From: Planococcus maritimus
GTDB taxonomy: Bacteria; Bacillota; Bacilli; Bacillales_A; Planococcaceae
Assembly: GCF_001687625.2 (NCBI RefSeq)
Contig: NZ_CP016538.2
Span: 1,084,501 to 1,148,500 of the forward strand
DNA length: 64,000 bases
Direction: 5' to 3'
Shown here: in pieces, positions 49,442-58,503 of the stretch
Layout: every line of letters starts with the position of its first letter
Numbering within the stretch: position 1 is the first letter of the stretch
Made by a program: the position numbers and the translations under genes
Notes under the pieces: model-generated
What the model was told of the DNA's origin: nothing
Seen by the model: only the letters and a program-made list of their open reading frames with translations
Databases searched by the model: none

Positions 49442-50182
49442 TTAAGGTTGTTGTCTAGGGCGGATCAAGATTTCGTTAACGTCGACGTGTGATGGCTGTT
49501 CCACAGCATAGCCGATGGCATTCGCGATGTCTTGTGCTTGCAGTGGCTCCATGGAATCGGACATGCTCTTGAAGCTGTCGAGTACGTCATCATCAGTGAT
49601 GGTATTCGTCAATTCGGTTGCGACCGCACCCGGCGATACGATGGTCACGCGGATTTCATGCGATGGGTCGATCTCCTGGCGCAATCCGTCTGAAATGGCA
49701 CGGACTGCGTATTTTGTTCCACTGTATACTGCGCTGCCTTTCATGACTTGATGGCCTGCAACAGAAGAAACGTTCAGGATATGCCCTGATTTTTGTTCTT
49801 CCATGATTGGGAGGACGGCGGCGATTCCGTAAAGAACGCCTTTAATGTTGACGTCGACCATTTGGTCCCATTCATCGAGTTTTAATTTATTCATATACGA
49901 TAAAGGCATCAATCCGGCATTGTTGACGAGGATGTCAATCTTCCCAGTCTGCTCAATTGCGGCTTGAGCCAAGGCTTTCATTTCTTCCGCTGAAGTCACG
50001 TCGGTTACCCGGTAATCGGCTTTACCGCCTTCAGCTTCAATTTCTTTCTTCAGTTCTACTAGGCGTTCTTCGCGCCGAGCAGCGAGTAGGACGGGATAGC
50101 CTTTTGCTGCCAGTTCCTTTGCAGTAGCTTGACCGATACCACTGCTAGCGCCGGTAATAATTGCGGTATTTTTCTGTGTCAT
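49442..50182 (-). CDS. Short-chain dehydrogenase/reductase (SDR)
   Basis: A 246-aa classical SDR. The cofactor motif is TGASSGIG (about 10-17) with NNAG near 87. The catalytic tetrad includes Ser140 (NVSS), Tyr153 and Lys157 (YSGTKYA). The RR pair after the second strand (AARREERL) suggests NADPH. It resembles the YdfG/serine-dehydrogenase-like group; the substrate is unknown. It lies 23 bp upstream of the aldehyde dehydrogenase, so alcohol-aldehyde-acid conversion is a possible joint role. Confidence 0.87.
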   Translation of the reverse strand: MTQKNTAIITGASSGIGQATAKELAAKGYPVLLAARREERLVELKKEIEAEGGKADYRVTDVTSAEEMKALAQAAIEQTGKIDILVNNAGLMPLSYMNKLKLDEWDQMVDVNIKGVLYGIAAVLPIMEEQKSGHILNVSSVAGHQVMKGSAVYSGTKYAVRAISDGLRQEIDPSHEIRVTIVSPGAVATELTNTITDDDVLDSFKSMSDSMEPLQAQDIANAIGYAVEQPSHVDVNEILIRPRQQP

Positions 50183-50509
50183 ATCTATTCAGCTCCAGTT
50201 CTGATTTAGTGTTGGCTAAAATGTCCTGAAATAAAGACATCTTGTTTCTTTACCCCCATTGAGGGGTCATTTAAACAACTGAAAATCATTTAACGAAAAA
50301 ATGATGACACGCATTATGGAGAGCAGGGAAGGCTCAGTAATCAGAAAATGACAATAAATTGTTTCCAAAAAGCCTAGTAATCTTTTTTTTGCTGGATATC
50401 GGCTAGTTTTGTCTGGGCAATTGGTCTTAATTTCCATTGTTTCGCGGCATACATTAGCGGGTATTTGATATTGAAGCTAAGCACTTTAGTTGATACATAA
50501 TTCAGACAG
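50183..50509. other. Intergenic region between divergent SDR and BCCT genes
   Basis: About 330 bp with no convincing complete gene. ATGTC (50230s) and GACAT bracket 10 nt upstream of the SDR gene, and a small CCCC/GGGG hairpin lies near 50252-50268; either might be regulatory. A minus-strand frame ending at 50374 has a hydrophilic tail (YAAKQWKLRPIAQTKLADIQ) that looks partly coding and may be a gene remnant. Confidence 0.4.
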
Positions 50510-50538
50510 TTGACAAGCGCGCCAATGTTCCGTAGCGT
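50510..50538 (+). promoter_or_regulatory. Promoter of the BCCT transporter gene
   Basis: TTGACA (50510-50515), 17 nt, TAGCGT (50533-50538). Perfect -35, weak -10. Confidence 0.5.
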
Positions 50539-50573
50539 TATATCTTGTGAACAAATTAAAAGGAGGAGACTAT

Positions 50574-52070
50574 ATGAAGAAAGTAACAAACGTGTTTTGG
50601 ATCGCGATTGTTCTAATTGCCTTGGCAGTTGGTTACGGTGCGCTTGCTCCAGAACATTTCGCGGAAGTTACCGGCAATATGGAATCATTCCTGACGACTT
50701 CGTTCGGTTGGTATTACTTATTAATCGTCTCAGTAATGGTTATCTTTTGCTTGTACTTCCTTGTCAGTCCAATGGGGCAAATTAAACTAGGGAAAGATAC
50801 AGATAAACCAGAATACTCATTCGCAACATGGATTGCAATGCTGTTTTCAGCGGGCATGGGTATCGGGCTCGTATTCTGGGGTGCGGCAGAGCCGCTATCG
50901 CATTTCGCGATCGACCCGGCGACAGCTGAGCCGGGATCTCAGGAAGCGTTCCGGGAATCCATGCGGTTTACATTTTTCCACTGGGGCATCCATGCCTGGT
51001 CGATTTACGCAGTAGTTGCGTTATCGCTGGCATATTTCCAATTCCGCAAAGGCGAACCTGGACTTATTTCTTCTACACTTCGCCCGTTGTTTGGCGATCG
51101 CATGAGAGGCCCATGGGGTGTTCTTGTCGACGTTATTGCCGTGTTCGCCACAGCAGTCGGTGTAGCAACAACGCTTGGCTTTGGTGCCATCCAAATCAAT
51201 GGCGGACTCGCTTATTTGTTTGACGGTATTCCTGGAGACAGCTTGATCACGCAAGTCATCATCATCGCGGTCGTTACCGTACTGTTCATGATTTCGTCTT
51301 GGTCAGGCATCAGTAAAGGGATTAAGTACCTGTCTAATACGAATATGGTATTGGCTGTCGCATTGCTCGTCATGGTCATCATTCTCGGACCGACCTTGTT
51401 GATTTTCAACATGTTCACCGATTCACTCGGCAGCTATTTCCAAAACTTGATCAACATGAGCTTCCGTGCCGCTCCGATTGATGGAGAAAACCGCTCATGG
51501 ATTGATGGCTGGACCATTTTCTATTGGGCTTGGTGGATTTCATGGTCACCATTTGTTGGTATTTTCATCGCTCGCGTTTCAAAAGGCCGCACAATCCGTG
51601 AATTCCTGTTTGGCGTCTTGCTCATTCCGACGTTTATCAGCTTTATCTGGTTCGCTGCCTTTGGTACAACAGCGATCGATGTCCAAAGCAGCGGTGTCGA
51701 TTTGACTGGATTGTTGACGGAAGAAACCTTGTTTGCTGTATTCAATGAATTGCCGCTTGGCATGTTATTGTCAATCGTCGCTGTGTTGTTGATCTCGACG
51801 TTTTTCATCACATCCGCTGACTCGGCAACATTCGTACTCGGCATGCAAACGTCTAACGGCTCGTTAGACCCAGCGAACGCCGTCAAGCTGACATGGGGGA
51901 TTGCGCAATCGACCATCGCAGTCATCTTGCTTTTCGCAGGCGGGCTCGGCTCCTTGCAGACGGCATTAATTATCGCCGCCTTCCCGTTCTCATTCATCAT
52001 GCTATTGATGATGGCGTCGTTCTACAAAGCTTTGACTCTTGAATACAAAGCGATCAAGCGCAAACGATAA
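50574..52070 (+). CDS. BCCT family transporter (glycine betaine/choline/carnitine type)
   Basis: A 498-aa, 12-helix secondary transporter for compatible solutes, normally sodium-coupled. The hallmark [17 protein letters not shown] is present, as is the tryptophan-rich segment [27 protein letters not shown] that contributes to the substrate site. A GTG at 50547 is in frame, but ATG 50574 has AAAAGGAGGAG at good spacing. It resembles OpuD-type betaine carriers; the exact solute is uncertain. The stop codon lies in the first unit of a 7-bp tandem repeat. Confidence 0.9.
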   Translation: MKKVTNVFWIAIVLIALAVGYGALAPEHFAEVTGNMESFLTTSFGWYYLLIVSVMVIFCLYFLVSPMGQIKLGKDTDKPEYSFATWIAMLFSAGMGIGLVFWGAAEPLSHFAIDPATAEPGSQEAFRESMRFTFFHWGIHAWSIYAVVALSLAYFQFRKGEPGLISSTLRPLFGDRMRGPWGVLVDVIAVFATAVGVATTLGFGAIQINGGLAYLFDGIPGDSLITQVIIIAVVTVLFMISSWSGISKGIKYLSNTNMVLAVALLVMVIILGPTLLIFNMFTDSLGSYFQNLINMSFRAAPIDGENRSWIDGWTIFYWAWWISWSPFVGIFIARVSKGRTIREFLFGVLLIPTFISFIWFAAFGTTAIDVQSSGVDLTGLLTEETLFAVFNELPLGMLLSIVAVLLISTFFITSADSATFVLGMQTSNGSLDPANAVKLTWGIAQSTIAVILLFAGGLGSLQTALIIAAFPFSFIMLLMMASFYKALTLEYKAIKRKR

Positions 52071-52089
52071 ACGATAAACGATAAACGAT
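52062..52089. repeat. Tandem repeat (AAACGAT)x4 at the BCCT stop codon
   Basis: Four perfect 7-bp units AAACGAT run from 52062 to 52089. The gene's last codons (AAA CGA TAA) are the first unit plus one base, so copy-number change would not move the stop. Confidence 0.9.
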
Positions 52090-52091
52090 CT

Positions 52092-52123
52092 AAAAGGGTG
52101 CCGGAAATCCGGCACCCTTTTTC
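52092..52123 (+). terminator. Terminator of the BCCT gene
   Basis: AAAGGGTGCCGG / CCGGCACCCTTT 12-bp stem, 4-nt loop, T run. Confidence 0.95.
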
Positions 52124-52179
52124 TATGGTAAGTCGCGTATAATGAAGAATGGAAATCGTCTTGAATGGGGGAATACTTT

Positions 52180-53058
52180 TTGGAAAAACCACATATTATG
52201 CTAATCGACGGAATGGCCGTGTTGTTCCGCTCATACTTTGCCACAGCGGGTGTCGGGCAATTTTTCCGCACGGAAAGCGGGCTTGCAACAAATGGGGTAC
52301 AAGGCTTTGCGCGCCACGTGTTGACTGCTAAATCTTTGATGAAACCGACGCATATCGCCGTGTGTTGGGATATGGGTGCGCATACGTTCCGAACAGAAAT
52401 GTTCGACGGCTACAAAGCAAACCGGCCCGCGCCGCCTGAAGACATGCTGCATCAATTCGACCAGGCACGTGAAGTGTCCGAGTTGCTGGGTTGGAAAAAC
52501 TACGGTGAAAAAGGCATCGAGGCGGATGATTTTATCGGTTCGTTTACAAAGAAATGGCCGGATGAGGCAGATTATACGATCATTACGGGGGATAAGGACA
52601 TGCTTCAACTACTGAATCCATCGGTCAAGATCGCCTTCATGAAAAAAGGCTTCCATATTTACGATCTCTATACCGATGCGCGATTCGGCGAAGAATACGG
52701 CATCTTACCAGAGCAATTCGCCGATGTGAAAGCATTTATGGGCGACCCAAGCGATGGGTATCCGGGCGTGAAAGGCATCGGGCCGAAGACGGCACTTCAA
52801 TTGATCCAGCAATACGGCTCGGTTGAAGGTGTTCTCGGGCACATCGAAGAATTAAAACCAGCACAGAAAAAGAAAATCGAAGAACATCAGGATATGCTCG
52901 CATTATCAAAAAAACTAGCGGTCATCAAAGATGACCTCCAGCTGGATGTGGCACTCGAGGAAATTGCAGTGCCGGAATATTCTTCTGATTTGGTAAGGAT
53001 TTGCGACGAGCGGGAATTCCACTTGCTCGCAAGGCTCCTAGAAAAATCATTCGTTTGA
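52180..53058 (+). CDS. 5'-3' exonuclease (YpcP, Pol I N-domain type)
   Basis: A stand-alone 5'-3' exonuclease/flap endonuclease domain of 292 aa, for RNA primer removal and repair. Metal-binding acidic residues appear in LIDGMAVLFRSYF, CWDMG, GIEADDFIGSF and ITGDKDMLQLL. The helix-hairpin-helix region is GDPSDGYPGVKGIGPKTALQLI. An in-frame ATG at 52165 precedes the ribosome site GGGGG (52167-52171), so TTG 52180 is chosen. The 3' end overlaps the convergent C39-like gene by 12 bp. Confidence 0.88.
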   Translation: MEKPHIMLIDGMAVLFRSYFATAGVGQFFRTESGLATNGVQGFARHVLTAKSLMKPTHIAVCWDMGAHTFRTEMFDGYKANRPAPPEDMLHQFDQAREVSELLGWKNYGEKGIEADDFIGSFTKKWPDEADYTIITGDKDMLQLLNPSVKIAFMKKGFHIYDLYTDARFGEEYGILPEQFADVKAFMGDPSDGYPGVKGIGPKTALQLIQQYGSVEGVLGHIEELKPAQKKKIEEHQDMLALSKKLAVIKDDLQLDVALEEIAVPEYSSDLVRICDEREFHLLARLLEKSFV

Positions 53059-53568
53059 TCGTTGTACCGGAGAAATCCGGATAAAACTCAAGACGTTTCG
53101 GTTCTTTCGGAATGACACCGCCCGCAAATTGCTCGGGCGGTTTTTTTGTCCATTGTCGTGGACATACAGCAGCAAATCGTCCTCGGTTTCTTCATAGCCA
53201 ATCAGCGGCACCCAGTGATAGGCGAAAGTAGTTTCTTGTCGCCAGCGCAATGAGAAATAACGATCGAATTTCACTGCGAGCGGATTACCGGCATCAAGCT
53301 CTTGCTTGATCTGTCCGATGGAGCGCACCCGTTTGATTTCATACCGCGGGCCCAGCCATTTTTTCAGCCGCCGGATAAAGCAAAATGCACTCAAGCCAAG
53401 CGAAGTCGTCCCGAGAAATCGATAAAGCTGTCCGATTCCTGGTGTAAGCTCTTTGTGATAGCGGAGGATGGAAGCTGCAGTGATCGGCCCGCAAGCAGAA
53501 GCGCGGTAAGAAGCCGGTACCTGGTCAGCATATTGGTTCATGGCTTGAAAAGGAAGCAGCACTTTCAT
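53047..53568 (-). CDS. C39-like (papain-fold) peptidase domain protein
   Basis: A 173-aa protein of the Peptidase_C39_2 type. The putative nucleophile Cys is in ASACGPITAASILRYH. His lies in AYHWVPLIGYEE and the Asp in YVHDNG. There is no signal peptide or ABC transporter nearby. ATG 53568 is the second of two adjacent ATGs and has AGGAGG at 7-nt spacing; an earlier ATG at 53586 has none. The substrate is unknown. It converges on the exonuclease gene with a 12-bp overlap. Confidence 0.72.
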   Translation of the reverse strand: MKVLLPFQAMNQYADQVPASYRASACGPITAASILRYHKELTPGIGQLYRFLGTTSLGLSAFCFIRRLKKWLGPRYEIKRVRSIGQIKQELDAGNPLAVKFDRYFSLRWRQETTFAYHWVPLIGYEETEDDLLLYVHDNGQKNRPSNLRAVSFRKNRNVLSFIRISPVQRSNE

Positions 53569-53592
53569 CATCCATCCTCCTGTCAAAATAGA

Positions 53593-54051
53593 TTAACGCA
53601 GTTTCGCTTCGCGTTCATCGAGCAAAGTTTGCAAGGCGCTGCGGAATGTCGTATACACTTCCAAGTCGACTTGGATGCCAGCGTGAACGATTTCACGGAC
53701 GAAGCGGGGATTGAAGCCCACGTAAATGCCACGCAGCCCCATCAATTTCAATGCGCTATTCAATTGCGTCAATTCCAAAGCGAGCTCATTGAAATCAAAC
53801 GATTGTACATCTTGCATCGTGACGCCGGTAAAATCGAAAATGACTTGCTCCGTATCGCGATGATCCGCTGCGTATTCAAGCACTTTGGTCCGGATCGTTT
53901 CAAAACGGTCACGGAAAATATAGCCGGCAATCGGCGCAAGAATAGTATTCGGTACAATTGACGGAATGATTGGTGCAGACATATTGTGAATGACATCTTG
54001 GTAATGCGCGACAAGTTCTTTCAGTTCTTTTATTTCCTGCTGTGGATCCAT
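53593..54051 (-). CDS. Stand-alone STAS domain protein (RsbR-like)
   Basis: A 152-aa protein: a short N-terminal helix (EIKELKELVAHYQDVI) and a STAS domain like the C-terminal half of RsbR stressosome proteins (SAPIIPSIVPNTILAPIAGYI; VIFDFTGVTMQDVQSFDFNELALEL; GLRGIYVGFNPRFVREIVHAG). The usual phosphorylated Thr positions are not obvious. It lacks the N-terminal sensor of full RsbR and lies away from other rsb genes. It may be a stressosome-related or orphan partner-switching protein. Confidence 0.75.
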   Translation of the reverse strand: MDPQQEIKELKELVAHYQDVIHNMSAPIIPSIVPNTILAPIAGYIFRDRFETIRTKVLEYAADHRDTEQVIFDFTGVTMQDVQSFDFNELALELTQLNSALKLMGLRGIYVGFNPRFVREIVHAGIQVDLEVYTTFRSALQTLLDEREAKLR

Positions 54052-54097
54052 ATGTGCACCTCGACTTCATTTACTAGACGATATTTAAATGGTGGGA

Positions 54098-54418
54098 TTA
54101 AGCGTTTTGTTCTTCAAGAAAATGAATGACAGAAGCCGGAGTTTTAGCGTTGGCGCTGTGCAAATGTGCTTGCTTTTCACCATTTTTGAAGATCAACAAG
54201 CTCGGGATGCCCATGACATCGTATTGCTCAGCGATTTCTGGCAGCTCGTCGCGATTGACGTCAAACCATTGGTAATTATCGTATTGTTCAATGATCGGGT
54301 CGATAAACATATCCATGCGTGTGCAATCCGGGCACCAGCCAGCTTGGAATTTTACGATGACCGGAGCATCGTTGTTAATAGTATCGTTAAATTGTTCAGT
54401 AGTGTTAAGCGATTTCAT
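54098..54418 (-). CDS. Thioredoxin-family protein
   Basis: A 106-aa thioredoxin-fold protein. The active site is Cys-Pro-Asp-Cys in QAGWCPDCTRM, and the cis-Pro lies in MGIPSLLIFKNGE. The WCPDC variant resembles the YtpP group rather than classical TrxA (WCGPC). The coding-strand ATG has a GGAGG-type site (complement of CCTCC at 54427-54431). It is likely monocistronic. Its partner is unknown. Confidence 0.85.
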   Translation of the reverse strand: MKSLNTTEQFNDTINNDAPVIVKFQAGWCPDCTRMDMFIDPIIEQYDNYQWFDVNRDELPEIAEQYDVMGIPSLLIFKNGEKQAHLHSANAKTPASVIHFLEEQNA

Positions 54419-54518
54419 GAAATTGCCTCCTTCTATATAATCTTTATCAGTTTACCCTTTTTTTCCTGTCACTCCAAGCACTTGATTTGAAGTGCTTGAA
54501 AAATCTTCCGATTAAATA

Positions 54519-54547
54519 TTGCGAAAATAAGAAATATAATTTACACT
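54519..54547 (+). promoter_or_regulatory. Putative fadN promoter
   Basis: TTGCGA (54519-54524), 17 nt, TACACT (54542-54547). A consensus TATAAT at 54535-54540 lacks a well-spaced -35, so the exact promoter is uncertain. Confidence 0.45.
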
Positions 54548-54588
54548 AAGAACAAGAAGGACAGCATTTCTTTTTTTTATCCAGAAAA

Positions 54589-54606
54589 TGAATGAGTGTT
54601 CATTCA
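54589..54606. promoter_or_regulatory. FadR-type operator of the fadNAE operon
   Basis: TGAATGAGTGTTCATTCA: perfect 7+7 inverted repeat with 4-nt centre, identical in arms to the site at 1122-1139. It lies between the predicted promoter and the fadN ribosome site. Confidence 0.88.
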
Positions 54607-54625
54607 AAAACAGGAGGGTTTGCTC

Positions 54626-57010
54626 GTGTCATATAAAATTAAAAAAGCAGCCGTGCTCGGATCAGGCGTCATGGGATCTGGAATCGCAGCGCATCTAGCC
54701 AATATTGGAATTCCGGTCATGCTGCTTGACATCGTCCCGAAAGAAACAACACAAGAAGAACTAGCGAAAGGGCTGACGCTAGAAGACAAAGCAGTCCGCA
54801 ATCGCATGGCCCAAACGGCTACTCAAAAATTATTGAAACAAAAACCTGCTCCACTGACACAAAACAAAAATCTGCAATTGATTACACCTGGTAATTTCGA
54901 AGACGACCTCGACAAATTATCTGATGTGGATTGGGTCATCGAAGTCATCGTGGAAAACTTGGAGATCAAAAAATCGCTTTATGAAAAAATAGATGCCGTT
55001 AGAAAACCTGGCACCATCATCTCGTCCAATACATCGGGCATCAGCATCAATGCGATGGCAGAAGGGCGCTCGGAAGATTTCCAGAAACATTTCCTCGGCA
55101 CTCATTTCTTCAATCCGCCGCGCTATCTGAAACTGCTCGAAATCATTCCGGCGCACAAGACAGCTCCAGAAGTGGTCGAGTTCATGCAGCAATTCGGGGA
55201 GGACCAGCTCGGAAAAGGCGTCGTCTTAGCAAAAGACACACCGAATTTTATCGCCAACCGCATCGGAACGTATGGCTTGCTTGTCACAGTACGTGAAATG
55301 CAAAACCGAGGCTATTCTATCGGTGAAGTGGATTCGGTTACCGGACCTTTGATCGGCCGCCCGAAATCGGCGACATTCCGCACGCTCGATGTTGTCGGAC
55401 TTGATACGTTTATGCATGTTTCGAGAAACGTCTATGATCAAACGGAAGGCGAAGAACAGCAAGTGTTCAAAACGCCTGACTTTATGACGCAGATGGTCGA
55501 AAACGGCTGGATTGGCGCCAAAGCGAAGCAAGGCTTCTTCCAGAAAAAAGACAAAGAAATCCTAGAGCTCGATCCAGAGACGATGGAATATCGCCCAGCG
55601 CAAAAATTGAAAACGCCTTCACAGGAAATGGCCAAGCAGCAAAAAGGCTTATCCGCCAAAATGAAAACACTCGTTTATGCAGATGATCGCACAGGTGAAT
55701 TGCTATGGAGCATCCTCGCTCCAACGCTTGCCTATTCTGCACAATTACACGGTGAGATCGCAGACGACATCGTTGCCATCGACAATGCCATGAAATGGGG
55801 CTTTGGATGGGAGCAAGGGCCGTTTGAAGTATGGGATGCAATCGGGGTCAAGCAATCCACTGAAAAAATGACCGCGCAAGGTTTGGAAGTACCAACATTT
55901 GCACAAAGCTTATTGGATAAAGGATTCGATTCTTTCTATAAAGAAGAAAACGGAGACTTGTATTATTTCGATGGTTCGGATTATCAGTCGGTCCCGGTCA
56001 ATGATAAAGTGATTGACTTAAAACGCTATAAGAAAAAGCACGGTGTCATCAAATCAAATTCTGGCGCAAGCTTGATCGATCTTGGAGACGGCATCGCATT
56101 GCTCGAATTCCATTCGCGTTCGAATGCGATCGGGCTCGATATTATGCAAATGATCAATTTTGCAGTGGATGAAGTCGAGAAAAACTATAAAGGGCTTGTC
56201 ATCGGCAACCAAGGCAAGAATTTCTGTGTCGGCGCCAACCTTGGCATGATTTTGATGGAAGCGCAAGACGACAATATCTTTGAACTGGATTTGACGATCC
56301 GCACGTTCCAGAATGCAATGCTGAAATTGAAATACAGCTCGAAGCCGGTCGTTGCGGCACCATTCGGCATGACGCTTGGCGGCGGGGCCGAAGTCATCTT
56401 GCCAGCGGCACGCGTCCAAGCTTCGATGGAAACGTATATGGGCTTAGTTGAAGCAGGCGTCGGGCTTATTCCTGGCGGCGGCGGAAATAAAGAACTTTAT
56501 ATGAAGCAATTAAAAGGCTTGCCAAATCATGTGACAGCCGATTATGTCAACGTGGCAGCGGGTGTATTCGAATCGATCGCGACCGCTAAAGTGTCCACTT
56601 CAGCAGATGAGGCACGTCAAAACAACTTCCTGAACTTTGTCGATCACATCAGCGTCAATAGCGACCATTTGATCTATGATGCGAAGCAATTGGCGTTAGC
56701 GCTCCATGATAGCGGTTATCAGGCGCCGAGAAGAGAAAAAGTGCCGGTCGCAGGGGAAGCGGGCTATGCAGCCATGCTACTCGGCGCGGAAGGTATGCTA
56801 TTGTCCGGCTATATTAGCGAACACGATATGAAAATCGCCAAAAAACTGGCTTATGTTTTGTCCGGAGGCAAATTGCCATACGGCACAAAAGTGGATGAAC
56901 AGTATTTGCTCGATTTAGAACGTGAAGCATTCTTGAGCCTCGTTGCGGAACCGAAATCACAGCAACGCATGCAGCATATGCTCGTCAAAGGAAAACCATT
57001 ACGCAATTGA
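54626..57010 (+). CDS. fadN: 3-hydroxyacyl-CoA dehydrogenase / enoyl-CoA hydratase FadN
   Basis: A bifunctional beta-oxidation enzyme of 794 aa. The N-terminal dehydrogenase has the NAD motif GSGVMGSGIAAHLANIG and NTSGISI...HFFNPPRYLKLLE. The C-terminal hydratase (from about 490) has GNQGKNFCVGANL, GGGAEVILPAARV and EAGVGLIPGGGG. The domain order (dehydrogenase first) is that of B. subtilis FadN. The frame is open from 54596, but GTG 54626 has AGGAGGG at 8-nt spacing. It heads fadN-fadA-fadE. Confidence 0.95.
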   Translation: MSYKIKKAAVLGSGVMGSGIAAHLANIGIPVMLLDIVPKETTQEELAKGLTLEDKAVRNRMAQTATQKLLKQKPAPLTQNKNLQLITPGNFEDDLDKLSDVDWVIEVIVENLEIKKSLYEKIDAVRKPGTIISSNTSGISINAMAEGRSEDFQKHFLGTHFFNPPRYLKLLEIIPAHKTAPEVVEFMQQFGEDQLGKGVVLAKDTPNFIANRIGTYGLLVTVREMQNRGYSIGEVDSVTGPLIGRPKSATFRTLDVVGLDTFMHVSRNVYDQTEGEEQQVFKTPDFMTQMVENGWIGAKAKQGFFQKKDKEILELDPETMEYRPAQKLKTPSQEMAKQQKGLSAKMKTLVYADDRTGELLWSILAPTLAYSAQLHGEIADDIVAIDNAMKWGFGWEQGPFEVWDAIGVKQSTEKMTAQGLEVPTFAQSLLDKGFDSFYKEENGDLYYFDGSDYQSVPVNDKVIDLKRYKKKHGVIKSNSGASLIDLGDGIALLEFHSRSNAIGLDIMQMINFAVDEVEKNYKGLVIGNQGKNFCVGANLGMILMEAQDDNIFELDLTIRTFQNAMLKLKYSSKPVVAAPFGMTLGGGAEVILPAARVQASMETYMGLVEAGVGLIPGGGGNKELYMKQLKGLPNHVTADYVNVAAGVFESIATAKVSTSADEARQNNFLNFVDHISVNSDHLIYDAKQLALALHDSGYQAPRREKVPVAGEAGYAAMLLGAEGMLLSGYISEHDMKIAKKLAYVLSGGKLPYGTKVDEQYLLDLEREAFLSLVAEPKSQQRMQHMLVKGKPLRN

Positions 57011-57039
57011 TCGCCGATTAGTATAGAGGAGGAAATGAA

Positions 57040-58212
57040 ATGCGCGAAGCAGTTATTGTGGCCGGTGCTAGAACACCGGTCGGAAAAGCGAAGAAAGGTT
57101 CTCTCGCCTCGGTGCGCCCGGATGATTTCGGGGCACTGGTCGTGCGGGAAACATTGAAGCGGGCAGGATATGACGGCCCGATAGATGATTTGATCATGGG
57201 TTGTGCAATGCCAGAAGCAGAACAGGGCATGAACATCGCCCGCAATATCGGGGCGCTTGCGGGATTGCCGGATACAACGCCGGCTGTTACCGTCAACCGT
57301 TTTTGTTCATCAGGCTTGCAATCAATTGCGTATGCCGCGGAACGGATCATGGTCGGCCATGCAGAAGCAATTATTGCCGGAGGCGTCGAATCGATGAGCA
57401 TGGTGCCAATGATGGGCAATGTGCTGCGGCCAAACGCCAAAATCGCTGAAACTGTCCCGCAATATTATATGAGCATGGGCCATACAGCAGAACAAGTCGC
57501 CACGCAATACGGCGTGAGCCGGGAAGACCAGGATGCGTTTGCGGTCCGTTCCCATGACAATGCAGCTCGGGCGATTGAAAAAGGCCATTTCGTCGATGAA
57601 ATCGTGCCGGTCGAAGTGATCCAGCGCTATGTCGATAGCCAGAACAAATATCAGCAAAAATCATTTATGTTCGAAATGGATGAAGGAGTGCGTCACGGCA
57701 CTTCTATCCAGACACTCAATAAATTACGCGCTGCGTTCTCTGCGCGCGGCACGGTGACTGCAGGGAACTCTTCCCAAACTTCTGATGGTGCTGGTTCAGT
57801 GCTCGTGATGGACCGGGAAAAAGCGGAAGCGTTAGGCCTAAAGCCAATCGCGAAATTCCGTTCATTCGCGACAGGTGGTGTCCCACCAGAAATCATGGGA
57901 ATCGGTCCGGTCGTCGCAATTCCAAAAGCGTTAAAACTTGCGGGTCTGACAAAAGACGATATCGATGTTTGGGAACTGAACGAAGCATTTGCGTCTCAAT
58001 CGCTCGGCGTCATCCGCGAGCTCGGCCTGGATATGGATAAGATCAATTTGAACGGAGGCGCCATCGCACTCGGCCATCCGCTCGGCGCGACAGGTTCAAT
58101 TTTGACTTTGCGCATGCTTAGTGAATTAAAGCGTCAAAACAAACAATTCGGCGTCGTCACAATGTGTATCGGCGGCGGCATGGGCGCAGCTGGCGTCTTC
58201 GAAATGTTGTAA
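57040..58212 (+). CDS. fadA: Acetyl-CoA C-acyltransferase (thiolase) FadA
   Basis: FadA cleaves 3-ketoacyl-CoA with CoA to acetyl-CoA and a shortened acyl-CoA. The 390-aa thiolase has nucleophile Cys89 in NRFCSSGLQ, His346 in LGHPLGATG and Cys376 in TMCIGGGMGAAG. The ATG follows GAGGAGG, 29 bp after fadN. A 290-bp gap with a palindromic element separates it from fadE. Confidence 0.95.
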   Translation: MREAVIVAGARTPVGKAKKGSLASVRPDDFGALVVRETLKRAGYDGPIDDLIMGCAMPEAEQGMNIARNIGALAGLPDTTPAVTVNRFCSSGLQSIAYAAERIMVGHAEAIIAGGVESMSMVPMMGNVLRPNAKIAETVPQYYMSMGHTAEQVATQYGVSREDQDAFAVRSHDNAARAIEKGHFVDEIVPVEVIQRYVDSQNKYQQKSFMFEMDEGVRHGTSIQTLNKLRAAFSARGTVTAGNSSQTSDGAGSVLVMDREKAEALGLKPIAKFRSFATGGVPPEIMGIGPVVAIPKALKLAGLTKDDIDVWELNEAFASQSLGVIRELGLDMDKINLNGGAIALGHPLGATGSILTLRMLSELKRQNKQFGVVTMCIGGGMGAAGVFEML

Positions 58213-58299
58213 GAAGAATTTTACAGAGCGTGAAAGTAATGAAAGCTTTTTCAGTCATACAAACATAATATTCAATGCATAAAACGGAGAGATATCTAG

Positions 58300-58427
58300 T
58301 AGTTTGGAGAAGAGTCCGCTCGACTCCTGTGGGAAAGCGAGACGGCCGAGACCCCGCAAGGCGCGAAGCGACTGAGGAGGCTTGGACGCGAGCCCACGGA
58401 AAGCGAGCGGTACGCTTCGGAAAACTA
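58300..58427 (-). repeat. Dispersed palindromic element, copy C (short type, 128 bp)
   Basis: Opposite orientation to copies A, B and D. Terminal inverted repeats of about 35 bp are imperfect: the left end starts TAGTTTGGAGAAGAGTCCGC and the complement of the right end starts TAGTTTTCCGAAGCGTACCG. Core blocks on the minus strand are AAGCCTCCTCAG and TTGCGGGGTCTCGG. It lies between fadA and fadE. Confidence 0.85.
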
Positions 58428-58503
58428 TAGGTACTACAAATCTTTCTAAAGTTAGCGTTTTCTAGAAGGGGTCAATCAAAAGATAAATTGGGAGGAATGG
58501 AAA

